A stretch of DNA of 64,000 nt, from NCBI GenBank assembly GCA_025667525.1, contig JANFOE010000050.1, forward strand, positions 1,860,001-1,924,000, given 5' to 3'. Position numbers and translations under genes: made by a program. The notes beneath the pieces were generated by a model, which was not told the origin of the DNA, did not search any database, and saw nothing but the letters and a program-made list of their open reading frames with translations. This DNA comes from Glebionis coronaria (Eukaryota > Streptophyta > Magnoliopsida > Asterales > Asteraceae). The first letter of the stretch is position 1, and each line of letters begins with the position of its first letter. This document shows, one piece after another, positions 1-11,504 of this stretch.

Positions 1-2
1 AC

Positions 3-3000
3 AAATCTCGTGTGCAAACCAAGAGTGTTAGGACCAATGTTGCTAGTGCTAGCACTAATGACAGCGACAAGCGACTTGACAAAATCACCACGCTTCTTGA
101 ATCGCTTGTCACCCACACCGTCAGCAACAACAACAGCAACAACGCCAAAAATGCACAAGTGAACGCTGTCAGCCAACCTTGTGAGATATGCGGTGGTCCC
201 CACTCTTACACAACTTGTACCGCCACCCAAGATTACCCTGCTGAGAATGTGAATGCGGCATATGGCACCTATCAACAACCTGCTTATCAAGCAAAACCTC
301 AAGGTGACCGTAACTTGCTTAGCTACCGCAGCAACAACTATCTTTCACCACCTGGTTTTCCTCCTACCAACCCGAACCAACAACAAAACCTTAACCGTCC
401 TCTTCAACAACAACAACAACCTAGACAACCATACATCCCACCTCACAAGCAACAACAACCACCTCCACGTAACAATCAAGTCTACCAACAACCTGCTTAC
501 CAACCACCTGCATACAATGCTCCTCCTACCCAAACCAACACTGCATTACACCAAGAGGTTGCAACCTACATGAGGACCAATGATGTGATAGTGGGAAATC
601 TCCAAGAGGAAGTGCGCAATTTGAAGGCAGACTTGGTCAAGCAAGGAAATGATTTGAGAGCTGACATGAGAAACACGTTGGATAGCCAGACTAATGATCT
701 GAGGAACATGATGGCTAGTTTTTTCCAAAGTAGTCAACCATCTTCTTCGGGTACTCTTCCGAGTAACACCGTTGCGAACCCAAGAGGGGAGATGAAAGCA
801 ATCACCACTCGAAGTGGCAAAGGTACCAAGGAACCCGAGCTTCCTATACCCCCACCGGTGGTTGTGACTAAGGAAAACGAGTCGCCTGCTCCTATTCCTC
901 CTCCTTCTCCTTCCCCAATTTCTCCACCTCTTCTTTCTACCCCTCCTCCACCCGTGGTTGTGAGTGATCCTATTCCTCTAAAGCCTTCCTCTTCTTCCAA
1001 TATACCTTATCCTTCAAGGTTGAGGAAAGAGAAGCAAAAGAGCAAGGATGATATTCAGGTTTCGAATTTCCTTAAAATGTTCAAACAACTGAATTTCAAT
1101 ATCTCCTTCGCTGAGGCTCTCGCTCACATGCCCAAATATGCAAAAATGTTTAAAGATCTTTTGAGCGACAAGGAAAAGCTCCTCGACATTGCCAACACCC
1201 AACTTAATGAGAACTGCTCTGCAGTGCTCTTAAGGAAATTGCCAACCAAGCTTGGTGATCCGGGTCGTTTTCTTATTCCTTGCAATTTCCCGGGAGTAGA
1301 GAATTGCATGGCCCTAGCCGATCTAGGTGCCAGTATTAATCTTATGCCTCTAAGTGTTTGGAAGCAATTATCTCTCCCAGAGCTAGTCCCCACCAAGATG
1401 ACTTTGGAATTGGCTAACCGTACGGTTGCCTATCCAGTGGGGATAGCCGAAGACGTCATTGTAGGAGTCGACAAATTCACCTTTCCTGCTGATTTTGTTG
1501 TCGTCGACTACGAGATGGACCCCCGCGTGCCACTTATTGTTGGTCGTCCATTCTTGAGGACCGGTCGCACTCTTATTGATGTTGAAGCCGGAGAGCTTAT
1601 CATGAGAGTGGGTGACGACAAAGTAGTCTTCAACATGGGAAAGTTGTCTAAACAACCTTATTCATATGAGAGCGTTAATTGTATTGACGTTCTTGATGAG
1701 GCTTGTGAAGCACACTTTAATGATGCTTGCAAAAGTATTCCTACCTCTCTTCCCACTGTTGAGACCGTGTCCTCCATTGATTCATCGTTGTCTCTATTTG
1801 GAGATAGTGATTTATTCTGGAACAATCTTGAAGATACCATGGGAGATGTGAATTTAGCTACTAATGATTCTCCCACCGAAGGGGATGAAGACATGAGTTT
1901 CTTTGACAATCTTCTCACCGAAGACAATCCTTCGCCACCATCTCCCACGGTCATTGCTATCGATGCCACGACTTTGAAAACGCCTCCCGTCGAAAATCCT
2001 CCGGATTTCGAACTTAAGGAGTTGCCGCCACATCTCGAGTACGTGTTCCTTGACGACAACAAGAAGTCACCCGTCATTATTGCAACGGATTTGAAAGATG
2101 AAGAGAAGACTCGCCTCGTTGCTGTGTTGAAAGATCATAAGAAGGCTATTGCTTGGAAGATTTCGGATATTCGTGGAATTGATCCTCACTTCTGCACACA
2201 CAAAATTCTCATGGAGGACGACTTTAAGCCCACTATTCAAAGCCAACGAAGGGTGAATCCAAAAATACATGAAGTCATCAAAACAGAGGTTATCAAACTT
2301 CTGGATGCGGGTATGATTTACCCTATTTCGGATTCACCATGGGTTAGTCCAATCCATTGTGTGCCCAAGAAGGGCGGAATAACCGTTGTTCCCAATGAAC
2401 ACAACGAGTTAATTCCCACTCGTCTCGTTACTGGGTGGAGAGTTTGTATAGACTACCGCAAACTCAATGATGCCACGAGAAAGGATCATTTCCCTCTACC
2501 TTTCATGGACCAAATGCTTGAACGATTAGCCGGTAATGAATATTACTGCTTTCTTGATGGTTTCTCGGGATATTTCCAAATACCCATCGATCCCCAAGAT
2601 CAAGAGAAGACTACATTCACCTGTCCCTATGGCACTTTCGCTTACAAAAGAATGCCTTTTGGCTTATGTAGTGCGCCCGGGACTTTCCAAAGGTGTATGT
2701 TAGCTATCTTCCATGACATGGTTGAACAAACCATGGAAGTCTTCATGGATGATTTCTCGGTCTTCGGGGATTCCTTCTCTGCTTGCCTTGCCAATTTAGA
2801 ACGTATGCTAAAGCGGTGCGAAGACACTCGCCTTGTTCTAAATTGGGAAAAATGCCATTTTATGGTAAAAGAAGGCATCGTGCTTGGACATAAGATCTCG
2901 AAAGCCGGTCTTGAAGTTGACCGTGCTAAAGTCGATGTTATCGCAAAATTGCCTCCACCTTCAACTGTGAAGGGTGTGAGAAGTTTCTTGGGTCATGCGG

Positions 3001-4916
3001 GCTTCTACCGTCGATTCATCAAAGATTTTTCTCAAATCGCTCGCCCGATGACCCATCTCTTGGAAAAAGATACTCCTTTTATCTTTTCCAAAGAGTGCCT
3101 TGAAGCCTTTAACTCACTTAAGGATAAGCTAACCAAGGCACCCGTCTTGGTTACCCCTAATTGGGAGCTGCCCTTTGAGTTGATGTGCGATGCTAGAGAT
3201 TTCGCTATTGGAGCGGTTCTTGGACAAAGAGTGAATAAACACTTCCAACCGATCCATTACGCTAGCAAGACAATGACTGGGGCACAATTGCATTATACGA
3301 CAACCGAAAAAGAGCTTTTAGCTGTTGTCTATGCTTTTGAAAAGTTTCGCCCCTATCTTGTCCTTTCTACCACCATTGTGTACCCCGATCATTCCGCGCT
3401 GAAGTACTTGTTGACAAAGCAGGATTCCAAACCAAGACTTCTTCGCTGGGTTTTGCTGCTCCAGGAATTTAAAATCAAAATTCGCGATAAAAAAGGAGCA
3501 GAAAACTTAGCCGCGGACCATCTTAGTAGACTTGAGGATCCTTACCAAGGGGATCATCCGACCAAAGAAATCAATGATTCTTTTCCCTTGGAGACCTTAA
3601 TGTCTATAAACTCGAAGCCGAATGAAACCCCGTGGTTTGCGGACTTTGCAAACTACTTGGTGGGTGGAATTCTCAAGGAAGGGTTGACGTCTCAACAAAA
3701 GAAAAAGTTTTTCACCGACATTAAAACTTACTTTTGGGACGACCCTTACCTATTCAAACAATGTGCCGACCTGATTATCCGTCGATGTGTTGATGGACCG
3801 GCAGCGTCGGACATCCTTGATGCTTGCCACAAAGGACCCACCGGTGGTCACTTTGGTCCCAACTACACCGCAAAGAAAGTGTTTGATTCGGGATTTTATT
3901 GGCCCTCCATATATCGTGATGCTCACAATATGGTTAAGCGATGTGATGTTTGCCAAAAGCAAGGCAAAATCACACATAAAGACGAGATGCCTCAGAATTT
4001 CATTCAAGAGTGTGAAATTTTTGATGTTTGGGGTATCGACTTTATGGGGCCATTCCCTTCTTCTAAAGGAAACAAATACATCCTTGTAGCCGTTGACTAC
4101 GTTTCAAAGTGGGTTGAAGCCAAAGCTTTGCCTACTAATGACGCAAGGGTGGTTTGTAACTTTTTGAAAGCTCTTTTCGCTAGATTCGGTGTGCCTCGCG
4201 CCATTATTAGTGATCGTGGGACTCATTTCTGCAATGACCAATTTGCTAGAGTCATGGCTAAGTACGGTGTAAACCATCGTCTTTCCACAGCCTACCACCC
4301 ACAAACTAATGGCCAGGCTGAAATATCAAACCGAGGGCTGAAGCGAATTCTGGAAAGAACCGTGGGAGAGCATCGTGCCGCATGGGCTGATAAACTTGAT
4401 GATGCTTTGTGGGCTTTCCGTACTGCTTACAAGACCCCGATCGGCTGTACGCCTTATCGTCTTGTGTACGGGAAAGCGTGCCACCTCCCCATTGAGTTGG
4501 AGCACAAGGCCTATTGGGCCTTGAAGTGGGATAATTTTGATATAAACAAAGCCGGTGACCTACGCAAGATCCAACTCAATGAGCTGAATGAACTTCGGAA
4601 TGAGGCTTATGAAAATTCTTTGATCTATAAGGAAAGAACTAAGCTCATTCACGACTCCAAGATAAAAAACCGAGAGTTCCATGTTGGAGACAAAGTCTTA
4701 CTTTTTAACTCTCGGTTGAAAATCTTTTCGGGCAAGCTCAAATCTCGTTGGTCCGGCCCATTCACCATCGCCCAAATTTTTCCATATGGTACTCTCGAGC
4801 TCGCTCAACCTAATGGACCAAATTTTAAGGTGAATGGCCAACGAGTGAAGTTGTACTTTGGTGAGGACACCTCTCAGGAGGTGATTCCATCCCTCACCAC
4901 GTTCCCCATGAACTAA
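3..4916 (+). CDS. Athila-type gag-protease-RT-RNase H-integrase polyprotein (5' partial, intact)
   Basis: The frame is open from base 3 to the TAA at 4914-4916, 1,637 residues. It enters from the left, so the GTG at 12 is not a start. Counting codons from base 3, the order is: gag C-terminus with a CX2CX3HX4C knuckle (codons 60-72), a Gln/Asn/Pro-rich linker, an aspartic protease with DLGAS (Asp 440), RT with the FMDD box (first Asp 916), RNase H with the CDA aspartate (1063), an integrase HHCC zinc domain from about 1276, and the integrase core D1346, D1404, E1440 (57 and 35 residues between, the normal D,D35E spacing). No frameshift or stop interrupts it. The product would form the particle and carry out reverse transcription and integration. 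No env-like ORF follows. It could act in trans on related defective copies such as B; that is inference. Confidence 0.95.
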   Translation, partial: KSRVQTKSVRTNVASASTNDSDKRLDKITTLLESLVTHTVSNNNSNNAKNAQVNAVSQPCEICGGPHSYTTCTATQDYPAENVNAAYGTYQQPAYQAKPQGDRNLLSYRSNNYLSPPGFPPTNPNQQQNLNRPLQQQQQPRQPYIPPHKQQQPPPRNNQVYQQPAYQPPAYNAPPTQTNTALHQEVATYMRTNDVIVGNLQEEVRNLKADLVKQGNDLRADMRNTLDSQTNDLRNMMASFFQSSQPSSSGTLPSNTVANPRGEMKAITTRSGKGTKEPELPIPPPVVVTKENESPAPIPPPSPSPISPPLLSTPPPPVVVSDPIPLKPSSSSNIPYPSRLRKEKQKSKDDIQVSNFLKMFKQLNFNISFAEALAHMPKYAKMFKDLLSDKEKLLDIANTQLNENCSAVLLRKLPTKLGDPGRFLIPCNFPGVENCMALADLGASINLMPLSVWKQLSLPELVPTKMTLELANRTVAYPVGIAEDVIVGVDKFTFPADFVVVDYEMDPRVPLIVGRPFLRTGRTLIDVEAGELIMRVGDDKVVFNMGKLSKQPYSYESVNCIDVLDEACEAHFNDACKSIPTSLPTVETVSSIDSSLSLFGDSDLFWNNLEDTMGDVNLATNDSPTEGDEDMSFFDNLLTEDNPSPPSPTVIAIDATTLKTPPVENPPDFELKELPPHLEYVFLDDNKKSPVIIATDLKDEEKTRLVAVLKDHKKAIAWKISDIRGIDPHFCTHKILMEDDFKPTIQSQRRVNPKIHEVIKTEVIKLLDAGMIYPISDSPWVSPIHCVPKKGGITVVPNEHNELIPTRLVTGWRVCIDYRKLNDATRKDHFPLPFMDQMLERLAGNEYYCFLDGFSGYFQIPIDPQDQEKTTFTCPYGTFAYKRMPFGLCSAPGTFQRCMLAIFHDMVEQTMEVFMDDFSVFGDSFSACLANLERMLKRCEDTRLVLNWEKCHFMVKEGIVLGHKISKAGLEVDRAKVDVIAKLPPPSTVKGVRSFLGHAGFYRRFIKDFSQIARPMTHLLEKDTPFIFSKECLEAFNSLKDKLTKAPVLVTPNWELPFELMCDARDFAIGAVLGQRVNKHFQPIHYASKTMTGAQLHYTTTEKELLAVVYAFEKFRPYLVLSTTIVYPDHSALKYLLTKQDSKPRLLRWVLLLQEFKIKIRDKKGAENLAADHLSRLEDPYQGDHPTKEINDSFPLETLMSINSKPNETPWFADFANYLVGGILKEGLTSQQKKKFFTDIKTYFWDDPYLFKQCADLIIRRCVDGPAASDILDACHKGPTGGHFGPNYTAKKVFDSGFYWPSIYRDAHNMVKRCDVCQKQGKITHKDEMPQNFIQECEIFDVWGIDFMGPFPSSKGNKYILVAVDYVSKWVEAKALPTNDARVVCNFLKALFARFGVPRAIISDRGTHFCNDQFARVMAKYGVNHRLSTAYHPQTNGQAEISNRGLKRILERTVGEHRAAWADKLDDALWAFRTAYKTPIGCTPYRLVYGKACHLPIELEHKAYWALKWDNFDINKAGDLRKIQLNELNELRNEAYENSLIYKERTKLIHDSKIKNREFHVGDKVLLFNSRLKIFSGKLKSRWSGPFTIAQIFPYGTLELAQPNGPNFKVNGQRVKLYFGEDTSQEVIPSLTTFPMN

Positions 4917-4964
4917 TTTTGGGTCGAGTCAGGCTCGTGACTCGGTTATCAAAAACAAGCGCTC

Positions 4965-4982
4965 CTCGGGAGGCAGCCCGAG
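4965..4982 (+). other. Hairpin just after the A polyprotein stop
   Basis: CTCGGG and CCCGAG form a perfect 6-bp stem with the 6-base loop AGGCAG, 48 bp after the stop codon, preceded by ACAAGCGCTC. From memory, a similar GGGAGGCA...CCC hairpin follows pol in other plant Athila/Tat elements, so it may be a conserved RNA signal. Its function is unknown to me. Confidence 0.5.
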
Positions 4983-5003
4983 TATCTATCCATTTAACCC
5001 CCT

Positions 5004-5295
5004 AAGTGTAGGGGAGGACCTATTTTGGTCGTTTGTGTTTGTGTGGTGATGTGCTTACAGGGATAACTGCAATCTTGGAAATCTTTGAAGAACCGTGCTC
5101 CCGTGTTATCCGAAACCCGGTTCTATCTCTCAACTATCGTGATTCAATTTTCTTCATACTCACATTTGAAATTGATCACTTTAGTCGTCTCTTCCTTAAC
5201 TTGAGTTAACCAACATGCACAATGTCATAAGTGTAGGGGAGACTTTTCCCACATGCTTAAACATTTAGGACAATGTTTATCTTGAGTGTAGGGGA
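5004..5295 (+). repeat. Three internal polypurine-tract-like copies in A
   Basis: AAGTGTAGGGGA is exact at 5004-5015 and 5229-5240, and GAGTGTAGGGGA lies at 5284-5295. The same motif forms the real tract next to the LTR at 6807-6820. Element B has three copies in the matching region on its own strand. Confidence 0.8.
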
Positions 5296-6806
5296 GACTT
5301 CTATCGAAGTTTTAAGTGGACTTTTCCATGAAAATGCCTTCAATTAACCGGAAAATCATGTTTTTCAACATTTTTCAAATTTTTTATTAACTTTGGCCAT
5401 TTAGTCGTAATTTAAAATTTTTATCGTTGCTTTCATATGTATATATTCCACAATAAAGTCAAAAATATTAATAAAGTGGTGTAGCAAGTTTAGATATCTT
5501 TGACATATTAGGCCCGTTGCGTTTATTTTGACTCAACTCGAATAGACTTATCCAAGTTTATTCTAGCTAGTATCCTTAACCATGTAGACCTTAATTGGTT
5601 TATTAGGCTAAGTATCCACGAGTCTCATTACTTGAGATTTTAAATTGTGGAGGACGAGAAATGATAAAGTCAATTATAAGTCGGTATTCTTGCGCAAGCT
5701 CACTTGGTGTAATTATTTGCCTATTCTCCCATCACTTGCTAATAATTTATCTGCAATAAGTAAGGTCTTACGATTTGAAAAGTTACTTAGCTTCTAGCCC
5801 AAGATCGTTTAAAAGTTGCTCGGTAATGATAAGAGTTCATAGCCAAGGCATAACTTATGAAGCGGGGTGCGAAGATTGGCGAGTCCGAAAAGGCCCTAAC
5901 AAGGCATGAGGATTCAATTTTATTGCTGAAGATCCAAAGTGATGTGAAAAGCATTATTCCTAAAGTCAATATGAAGGATCAAGACTCACGACGAAAAGCA
6001 ATCAACTCCCATAAAGATCATGGAGAAGTCTATCCGAAAAGACCCTAACAAGGTATGAGGATAAATAGATCCAAGTCCGAAAAGGAGGCGGATCGTTGTA
6101 TCTCAAAATCCCAATTAGAGATTGAAGAAATAATCATGAAGTCGTGGTCAACAAAGTTGGAGTACCCCTCAAAAGTCTCCAAGTGAAGAAACTCTATTAT
6201 GATGAGAAGACCATTATCTCAAGAACGTCTCTCGAAGATATGAAGTATGAAGTACATGCCAAATATCGGCCCGAGAAAGGTCTCAAATCGTGAACCAAGT
6301 TATGCCAAGATATGAACTTTTTGATATCCCGAGAAGCAGTTTTAAGAGATTTTGTCCTTTAGCTAACTATTGATCAAATCGTCCTACTTTGCTTTCAGCC
6401 TTAATAAACTATCGAAATAAGTCCAAAAATGCATCTTCATGATCATTCTAAGACAAAAATAAAATATAAGAGATACACTTAGGAATAAGGGAGTTTAAGC
6501 ATTTAATTAAGCCATGTGTGTAAGTGTTTGATTTACTAACTTATAATAACAATGATCTCGTTTTTAAGCTTAGTTTGGGGAACGTGAAACTTGAGGGTGA
6601 TAAATCTTCGCAACACCAAAGCCCTAATGTAAGTCCTTGATTTCTTTACAAGTTATTTCCATCCTTTTGTTTACTTTAAAGTTTTAAGTTCTCTTAGTAT
6701 TTTAATTGTTGTTTAGTAGAGTTTAAATAAGGCCAAGGTTGATTAATTTTGAGAAAATGTAAAATTGCTTTATCACTAAGCATTGCATGAGGGCATGGCA
6801 ATGGTT

Positions 6807-6820
6807 AAGTGTAGGGGATT
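6807..6820 (+). promoter_or_regulatory. Polypurine tract of element A
   Basis: AAGTGTAGGGGATT lies directly before the LTR start TGATAG. This is the expected plus-strand primer site. The preceding 30 bases align with the sequence before the LTR in element B, where the tract itself is damaged. Confidence 0.85.
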
Positions 6821-7265
6821 TGATAGATGTGTAAACACCCATCCTTTTACCACTTAATTCGGGCTAAAACAAGACCAAAACACGTATTTAATATCAATTG
6901 TTTGGAATTATGCGTGGTTTTTGTGTTTATTGGGTTTTCAGAGCTAACCGGATAAATATTAAAGAAAACATGGGATTGCACGGGATTTACCAAGGAAAAA
7001 GACTCAAGACGAAGTCTATTGTCCAAGAGATGCAAAAGATTTGAAGTCACTAGGCCTATTCGAAGATTTATCGAAGAAAAGGACTAAAGATGGAAGATTT
7101 TCATAAGTCGAAGAAACTCAAGTCTATTTAACGAAGAAATTAAAAGACGAGTTGGATTTAATCGACGACAAATCCCGAATCAGAATCGAAAACGTCAACT
7201 TTTCTGAAAAGACGAGAAGGCAAGAAGAAAGGGAGAAAGCCCACTCACCAACCAACCACTAGGAG

Positions 7266-7273
7266 TATAAATA
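7266..7273 (+). promoter_or_regulatory. TATA box of the A LTR
   Basis: TATAAATA sits after the purine-rich U3 and before a pyrimidine-rich stretch. Its place about 445 bp into the LTR suits the U3/R promoter, which drives genomic RNA in a full element. Confidence 0.6.
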
Positions 7274-7690
7274 GTCTTTCCCTTCACACAATTAGGGAGT
7301 TAGTTCATTTTTTCTTTCCCAGTTCCTTTGGTTCGTGGTTTTCATCACAAACACCACTAGGGTGTTTGATGATTTTTCATTTTTCTTTTTCAATCTTGTA
7401 ATCATTGTTCATTAACCTTGTTACTCTTCCATTAATCAATCTATTCCATCTTTCTATTTATCTTGTTCTTCATCATTTTTATTGCAAGTTTCTAAGTTTC
7501 TTATTTGATTCAAGTTTGATTTCAAAAAGTTGTTGATTTAGTGTTTTTATTGGTGGGATTTGTTTCTTATGGTATGTTAATGATTATTGGTTAGTTTGGT
7601 AAAACCTTTTTGAGTATTTAGTTTGATTTTGATTAAAATTTCGTGTTCCCTGTTTTGGGTCGTCTGCTACTGTTCTTCATCTCCCAGATC

Positions 7691-8114
7691 ATTCCGATTA
7701 GCCTTTACTTTCCGAATTGATCATTTTGTGTTTCCTTTGTTCGGAACATTTTCAAATATTCCGAATAGGGGTGTTTTCGTTTCATTACTCGGAATATTCT
7801 GGATATTCCGCATAGCCATTTCTCAGTTTCCTTATTCGGAACATTTTTCCGAATAGCCCAACTTTCCGCTTAAGCGTTACTTTCCGAATAGGCTTTTTAT
7901 TGTTTTCTTATTCGGAACTTTTCACATATTCCGAATAGGGCCTCATTTTCCGAATAGGACTATTCCCGTTTCCTTATTCGGAACTTTTCAAATATTCCGA
8001 ATAGCACTTAGTTTTTCCGCATAAGATAATTTTTCCGCATAGATGTCAACTTTCCGAATAGAGCTGTCTTTCCGAATGGGCATACTTTCCGCATAAGACT
8101 TACATTCCGCATAG
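7691..8114 (+). repeat. TTCCGAATAG/TTCCGCATAG motif array in the A LTR
   Basis: I count about 21 copies of a 9-11 base motif in roughly 425 bp: forward TTCCGAATAG or TTCCGCATAG, alternating with the reverse form ATTCGGAAC. Spacing is irregular (about 12-35 bp). Pairs such as TATTCGGAAC ... TATTCCGAATAG could form local hairpins. There is no open frame of note. The motif closely matches the sense-strand unit of the arrays in element F. Confidence 0.85.
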
Positions 8115-8306
8115 GGCATTTTTCTGTAAGAGTGTTTTTCATTTGCTGTTTAGTTTAAATCTTTAAAGTCTAGCTTACTTATTAATAGAATAGAAAACCA
8201 AATCCACTTTTTGTCACCAAGAACAAATCATTCCACCTTTAACTGAGATCAATTCGAGAGGATTCCGAGAAAATATATTTTGAACCCACACAAAACGCAT
8301 GTATCA

Positions 8307-8813
8307 GCCACCCAACAACTTTAAAATGAAATGCTAATAAACTATATATAGGGAGATTAGGGAGGAGCTTAGGAAGCTTCCTCCCCTCTTTCTTCTTTCT
8401 CTAATTGCATGCTTTAGTCCTTAATATTCTAATCTTTTGTTAATCTTCTTAATACTTGGACTTTGTCTTGGGATTTCTTTAAACTCGTCTTGAATTTTCT
8501 TCATAAATAAGACTCGAGTTCTTCGGCTTTAGTAAACTTCCGTCTTTTGACTTTTTCTTCGATAAATCTTCAGAATTGGTCTTGGACTTCCGTTCTTTTT
8601 GCACTCTTGATCTTTTGACTTCGTCTTTCGTCTTTTTCTTTGATAAAAGCCCGTGAATGCCCGTGTTTTCTCCACTTTTCACCTTTTCGTCCTAAATCAC
8701 AACAAAAACACAAACCACGCATAATTCTGACATAAATGACATAAAATACACGTTTTGGCTCGGTATTTATTGTAATTAAGTGGTAAAAAGGATGGGTGTT
8801 TACACACCTATCA
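8307..8813 (-). repeat. Element H: inverted Athila LTR piece
   Basis: Read on the minus strand, it starts TGATAGGTGTGTAAACACCC at 8813 and runs left with the same early blocks as the A LTR (ACCACTTAAT, TTATGCGTGGTTT), then a GAAGA-rich U3 and a TATATATAG box near 8344. It stops at 8306 where A is inserted. To its right there is no polypurine tract, so it is either the outer (5') LTR of a minus-strand element lying beyond A or a solo LTR. AGAAT at 8814-8818 would be its target duplication; the partner is not in the window. Confidence 0.7.
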
Positions 8814-11504
8814 AGAATCGTCTATGTTAGCCTATAAAAGGAGACCTCAACATGTCAGAGTCCCTTTTTCCAGATTTTAGCTAAATCATTGAAATTACTT
8901 TTTATGAAATAAAAGTTTGATTTTCTGAAATTTTGATTTTCCTTTTATGTTTTTGTAAAAGTTTGGTGTTTGATTAGCTAAAGTCTGAGTTCCATAATCT
9001 ATTTTGTTGGTTTTTAAGGAAAGGTTTTAAGGATTAAAACTCTTGTTTTCAAAAATCAGATTTCATTGTTTTGTGTTCATCTTTGTGTTTGTTGTTCTTA
9101 GCAGGTACAAGGAAGCTGGTGCTTGTTTAGCTAGCACCTAAGCTCACACATCCCAAAGCATGGATGTATGTTTTGGAGGTGCACTTCTCTAAACTCTTTT
9201 CATTTTTATGAATATTGCATGATTTTTGATGAATTTGAACATTTGTCTGTGAATCTGTGATATTGTTGTTGAATCTTGTTATTTGAGGTTTGTTTGTTGA
9301 TACTAGGTTGATTAGATCTTGGTTTGTGGGTTAAATCACACATATCCTTTGAAAATTTTAGAAATTAGTTTACAAAGGGGTGTTTGGGTTAACTGCTATA
9401 TCAGGATTTGAGTTAACTTGAGTGGTTGTATTTTGGTATATTGTGTTGGTTATTGTTTCACAAGTGTTTTTAGGCATTTATCTGCAAGTTTTGGGGTTTG
9501 AATCACCAAAATCCATAAAAGGGCTATTAAATCAGTTTTACTTGGTAATTTTGACTTATCTAAGGGTAGACTAGGGTTAACAAGTGTAAATATTAGTTAA
9601 TACAACTAGGGAAAAGGATTTGAAGGTTTTAAATTGGATTTGTGGTCATTTAGATCAACAAAAGGGTTTTGGATAATCACTTTGTTCATGAGTAACTATT
9701 TATGCTTTGATCTTTCTTTAATCTTTGAATCATTAAATGAAACAAGTTTATTTGTGCTTATTGGACTTTAATATAGCTTGTGTATGCATATGGTTCATTT
9801 TGGTTGGCTTATTCATGCTTAAACTGCTTATTAGTTCATAACTGCTTATTTTCAAGGTCTATATCATATCTGTGCACTGTTTGCTTATTCTGTGCTTATT
9901 GGCTTGGTGATTTTGTGATTTCTTGCTTGATATTGACTCCTTACAACTCACTGGTTGTAAGGGTGCCTTTATTTTCCATTCAATCCAAGTGAATCTCTCA
10001 TAAATCAACAGTCAAAAAGTCAAAGCAGTGGGAACTCCATTCCCCTACCGCTAGCCACTGCTAGTGTTATTTTTGGGATAGCTTATCAATAAGATGTTCT
10101 AGCTTATTTAAACCTACAACAACTTTAATTTTGTAATAGGTGTTCCTTATTTGACCCATTTGTTCATACTGGAGCATTTGGGTGGTTGACTTTGAGCTTT
10201 GACTAGAAAACCAACTACTTTGACTTTTACATAAGTGCTTATCAGCTTATTCAGCTTATTTGGCTTGGCTTATTGAGTTTTTCTTGATTGATTTGTCTTA
10301 ATTAAGTCATTTAGAGTCTATTGCAACTTGAATCAAGGTCTGAGGTGGTTAAGAACTCCAAGTCGACTATTTTGTCTTTTAGTGAAATTTTACTTTGCTT
10401 ATTTTTGACTTATTGGTTGAGCTTATTGAAAATCTCTTTTCACAGATCTCTTAGGCATCTGAAAAGAAGGTTGTGTGTCAAATTAGAGCTTATGGCTTTG
10501 TCTTATAGCTTAATGGGCCAAAAAGCCCATTAAGAATAAGTTGTTAAATTAAGATGTGATAAGCTCACATTCAGCTTTTGGGCCTTCAGACTTTTATGTT
10601 TAGAATTAGATTTTAAGATGAACAAGTAATTTTCAGCTTATTTGGTTAAGTTTCATCTTACTGGGCCAAAAAGCCCATTTTCATAAACTATTTTTGATTT
10701 TAGCCCATTTGGGGGCCCAATAGGGGTATTTTGGTATTTTTACTTTCATTTTCTGTTTACTTAGGTTAAAATAAACTAGTTTGCAAGTTTTTAGAAATTT
10801 TTATAATTTTTGGATTTTTAATAATATTTTAATGTTATTTTATTATTAAATTTCATTTTTCACATTATTGCAACTTTTATATTTCTCTTAGGTCAAATAC
10901 ATTAAGTTAGGATTTTTAAACCTCTTAGATTAATTTTCTCATCATTTTCTTAATTTTTAGAATTATTTTAATATTTTAATAGTTTTTAATCATTTAAAAA
11001 TAATTTTCCTTAGTTTAAAATTTCATAAAAATAGCTTTTATTCTAATTAAGTCATATTAGAGTTTTACAAAGTGAAAAATTTTTATTTGGGCTTTTTATT
11101 AGTTATTTGGATTTTCAAGGCTTTAATTAGCATTTAAAAATTAATAATTAATTACTTAAAAGGTTTGAAAAAGTTTTGATCAGTTGTAAACTCTTAGTTT
11201 ATTTTAATTGAGTTTTGGTAATTTTTTTGGAATTTTTAGAATTAATTTTTATTTTGTCATTTTTTACGGTTTTTAATTTAGTCGTCGTAGTATAATTTTA
11301 ACGTATCCGTAATTCTCTTTTCTCATCCCTTCTTTCTTTCAATATAAATCTCAAATCATCTTAACAAGTTTTTACACACATATACCTCCTTGGGAAACGA
11401 ACTTTCACCTTTGGGTCATTAGTACACGGTTTTTCTAAATCATCACTTAATACTTTCCGCTATTTACGCTCTTTTTCCTAAAGAGTAGTAAATCACTACA
11501 ATCA
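8814..11504 (+). repeat. 5' LTR of element E (left part lost to H)
   Basis: The right end is fixed: ...ACTACAATCA is followed three bases later by the primer site at 11508. The left end is cut by H, so the true start is not visible. It holds a TATA-like box (TATAAAAG, 8833-8840), many GCTTATT repeats (about 9760-10,420), paired GGGCCAAAAAGCCC inverted repeats near 10,515 and 10,663, and a very AT-rich right third. I see no gene in it; the 60-70-residue ORFs are chance. Confidence 0.65.
8833..8840 (+). promoter_or_regulatory. TATA-like box in the E LTR
   Basis: TATAAAAG, followed by AGACC and a pyrimidine run. It fits an LTR promoter, but the U3 upstream is missing, so this is only a candidate. 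Confidence 0.4.

Larger units (their letters stand above)
4917..6820 (+). other. 3' non-coding region of element A
   Basis: About 1.9 kb between the pol stop and the LTR, with no ORF worth calling. It starts with a short hairpin, holds three internal copies of the polypurine-tract motif near 5004, 5229 and 5284, and has a repeated block (TCCGAAAAG, then CCCTAACAAGG) at about 5880-5914 and 6029-6065, with a third partial copy near 6074. Part of it (about 5490-5640) is the reverse complement of 15,960-16,110 in element B, so this region belongs to the lineage and is not captured host DNA. Confidence 0.75.
1..8306 (+). mobile_element. Element A: Athila-type Ty3/gypsy retrotransposon, 5' part off the window
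   Basis: The window opens inside gag, followed by an intact polyprotein, a 1.9-kb non-coding 3' region, a polypurine tract at 6807-6820 and a 1,486-bp 3' LTR (6821-8306) that starts TGATAG and ends TATCA. The lineage call rests on the short CX2CX3HX4C knuckle, the DLGAS protease, the FMDD RT motif and the AAGTGTAGGGGA tract, all shared with element B. The LTR end is placed by similarity to the end of the B LTR (both contain ACCAAGAACAA and TCAATTCGAG) and by the terminal CA. The flank GCCAC at 8307-8311 should be its target duplication, but the left copy is outside the window. This is the only element here with an undamaged pol. Confidence 0.9.
6821..8306 (+). repeat. 3' LTR of element A
   Basis: 1,486 bp, TG to CA. 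The first 24 bases (TGATAGATGTGTAAACACCC...) are a diverged match to the LTR heads of H and B. A purine-rich GAAGA-type U3 (about 7000-7250) leads to a TATA box at 7266. The second half holds a dense array of TTCCG motifs (7691-8114). No coding sequence is evident. Confidence 0.85.

Noticed and set aside
734..1000. Gly-rich 88-residue minus-strand ORF inside A gag
   Set aside because: Antisense of the Pro-rich linker.
7691..8114. Heat-shock elements in the A LTR (as in the heat-induced copia element ONSEN)
   Set aside because: The motif is TTC-one base-GAA in A, and TTCNNGAT in F, so neither has the required TTCNNGAA dyads.
8814..11504. Host gene or promoter in the non-element-looking stretch
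   Set aside because: It ends exactly three bases before an Asp-type primer site with CA, so it is the E LTR. No exon-like coding stretch was seen.
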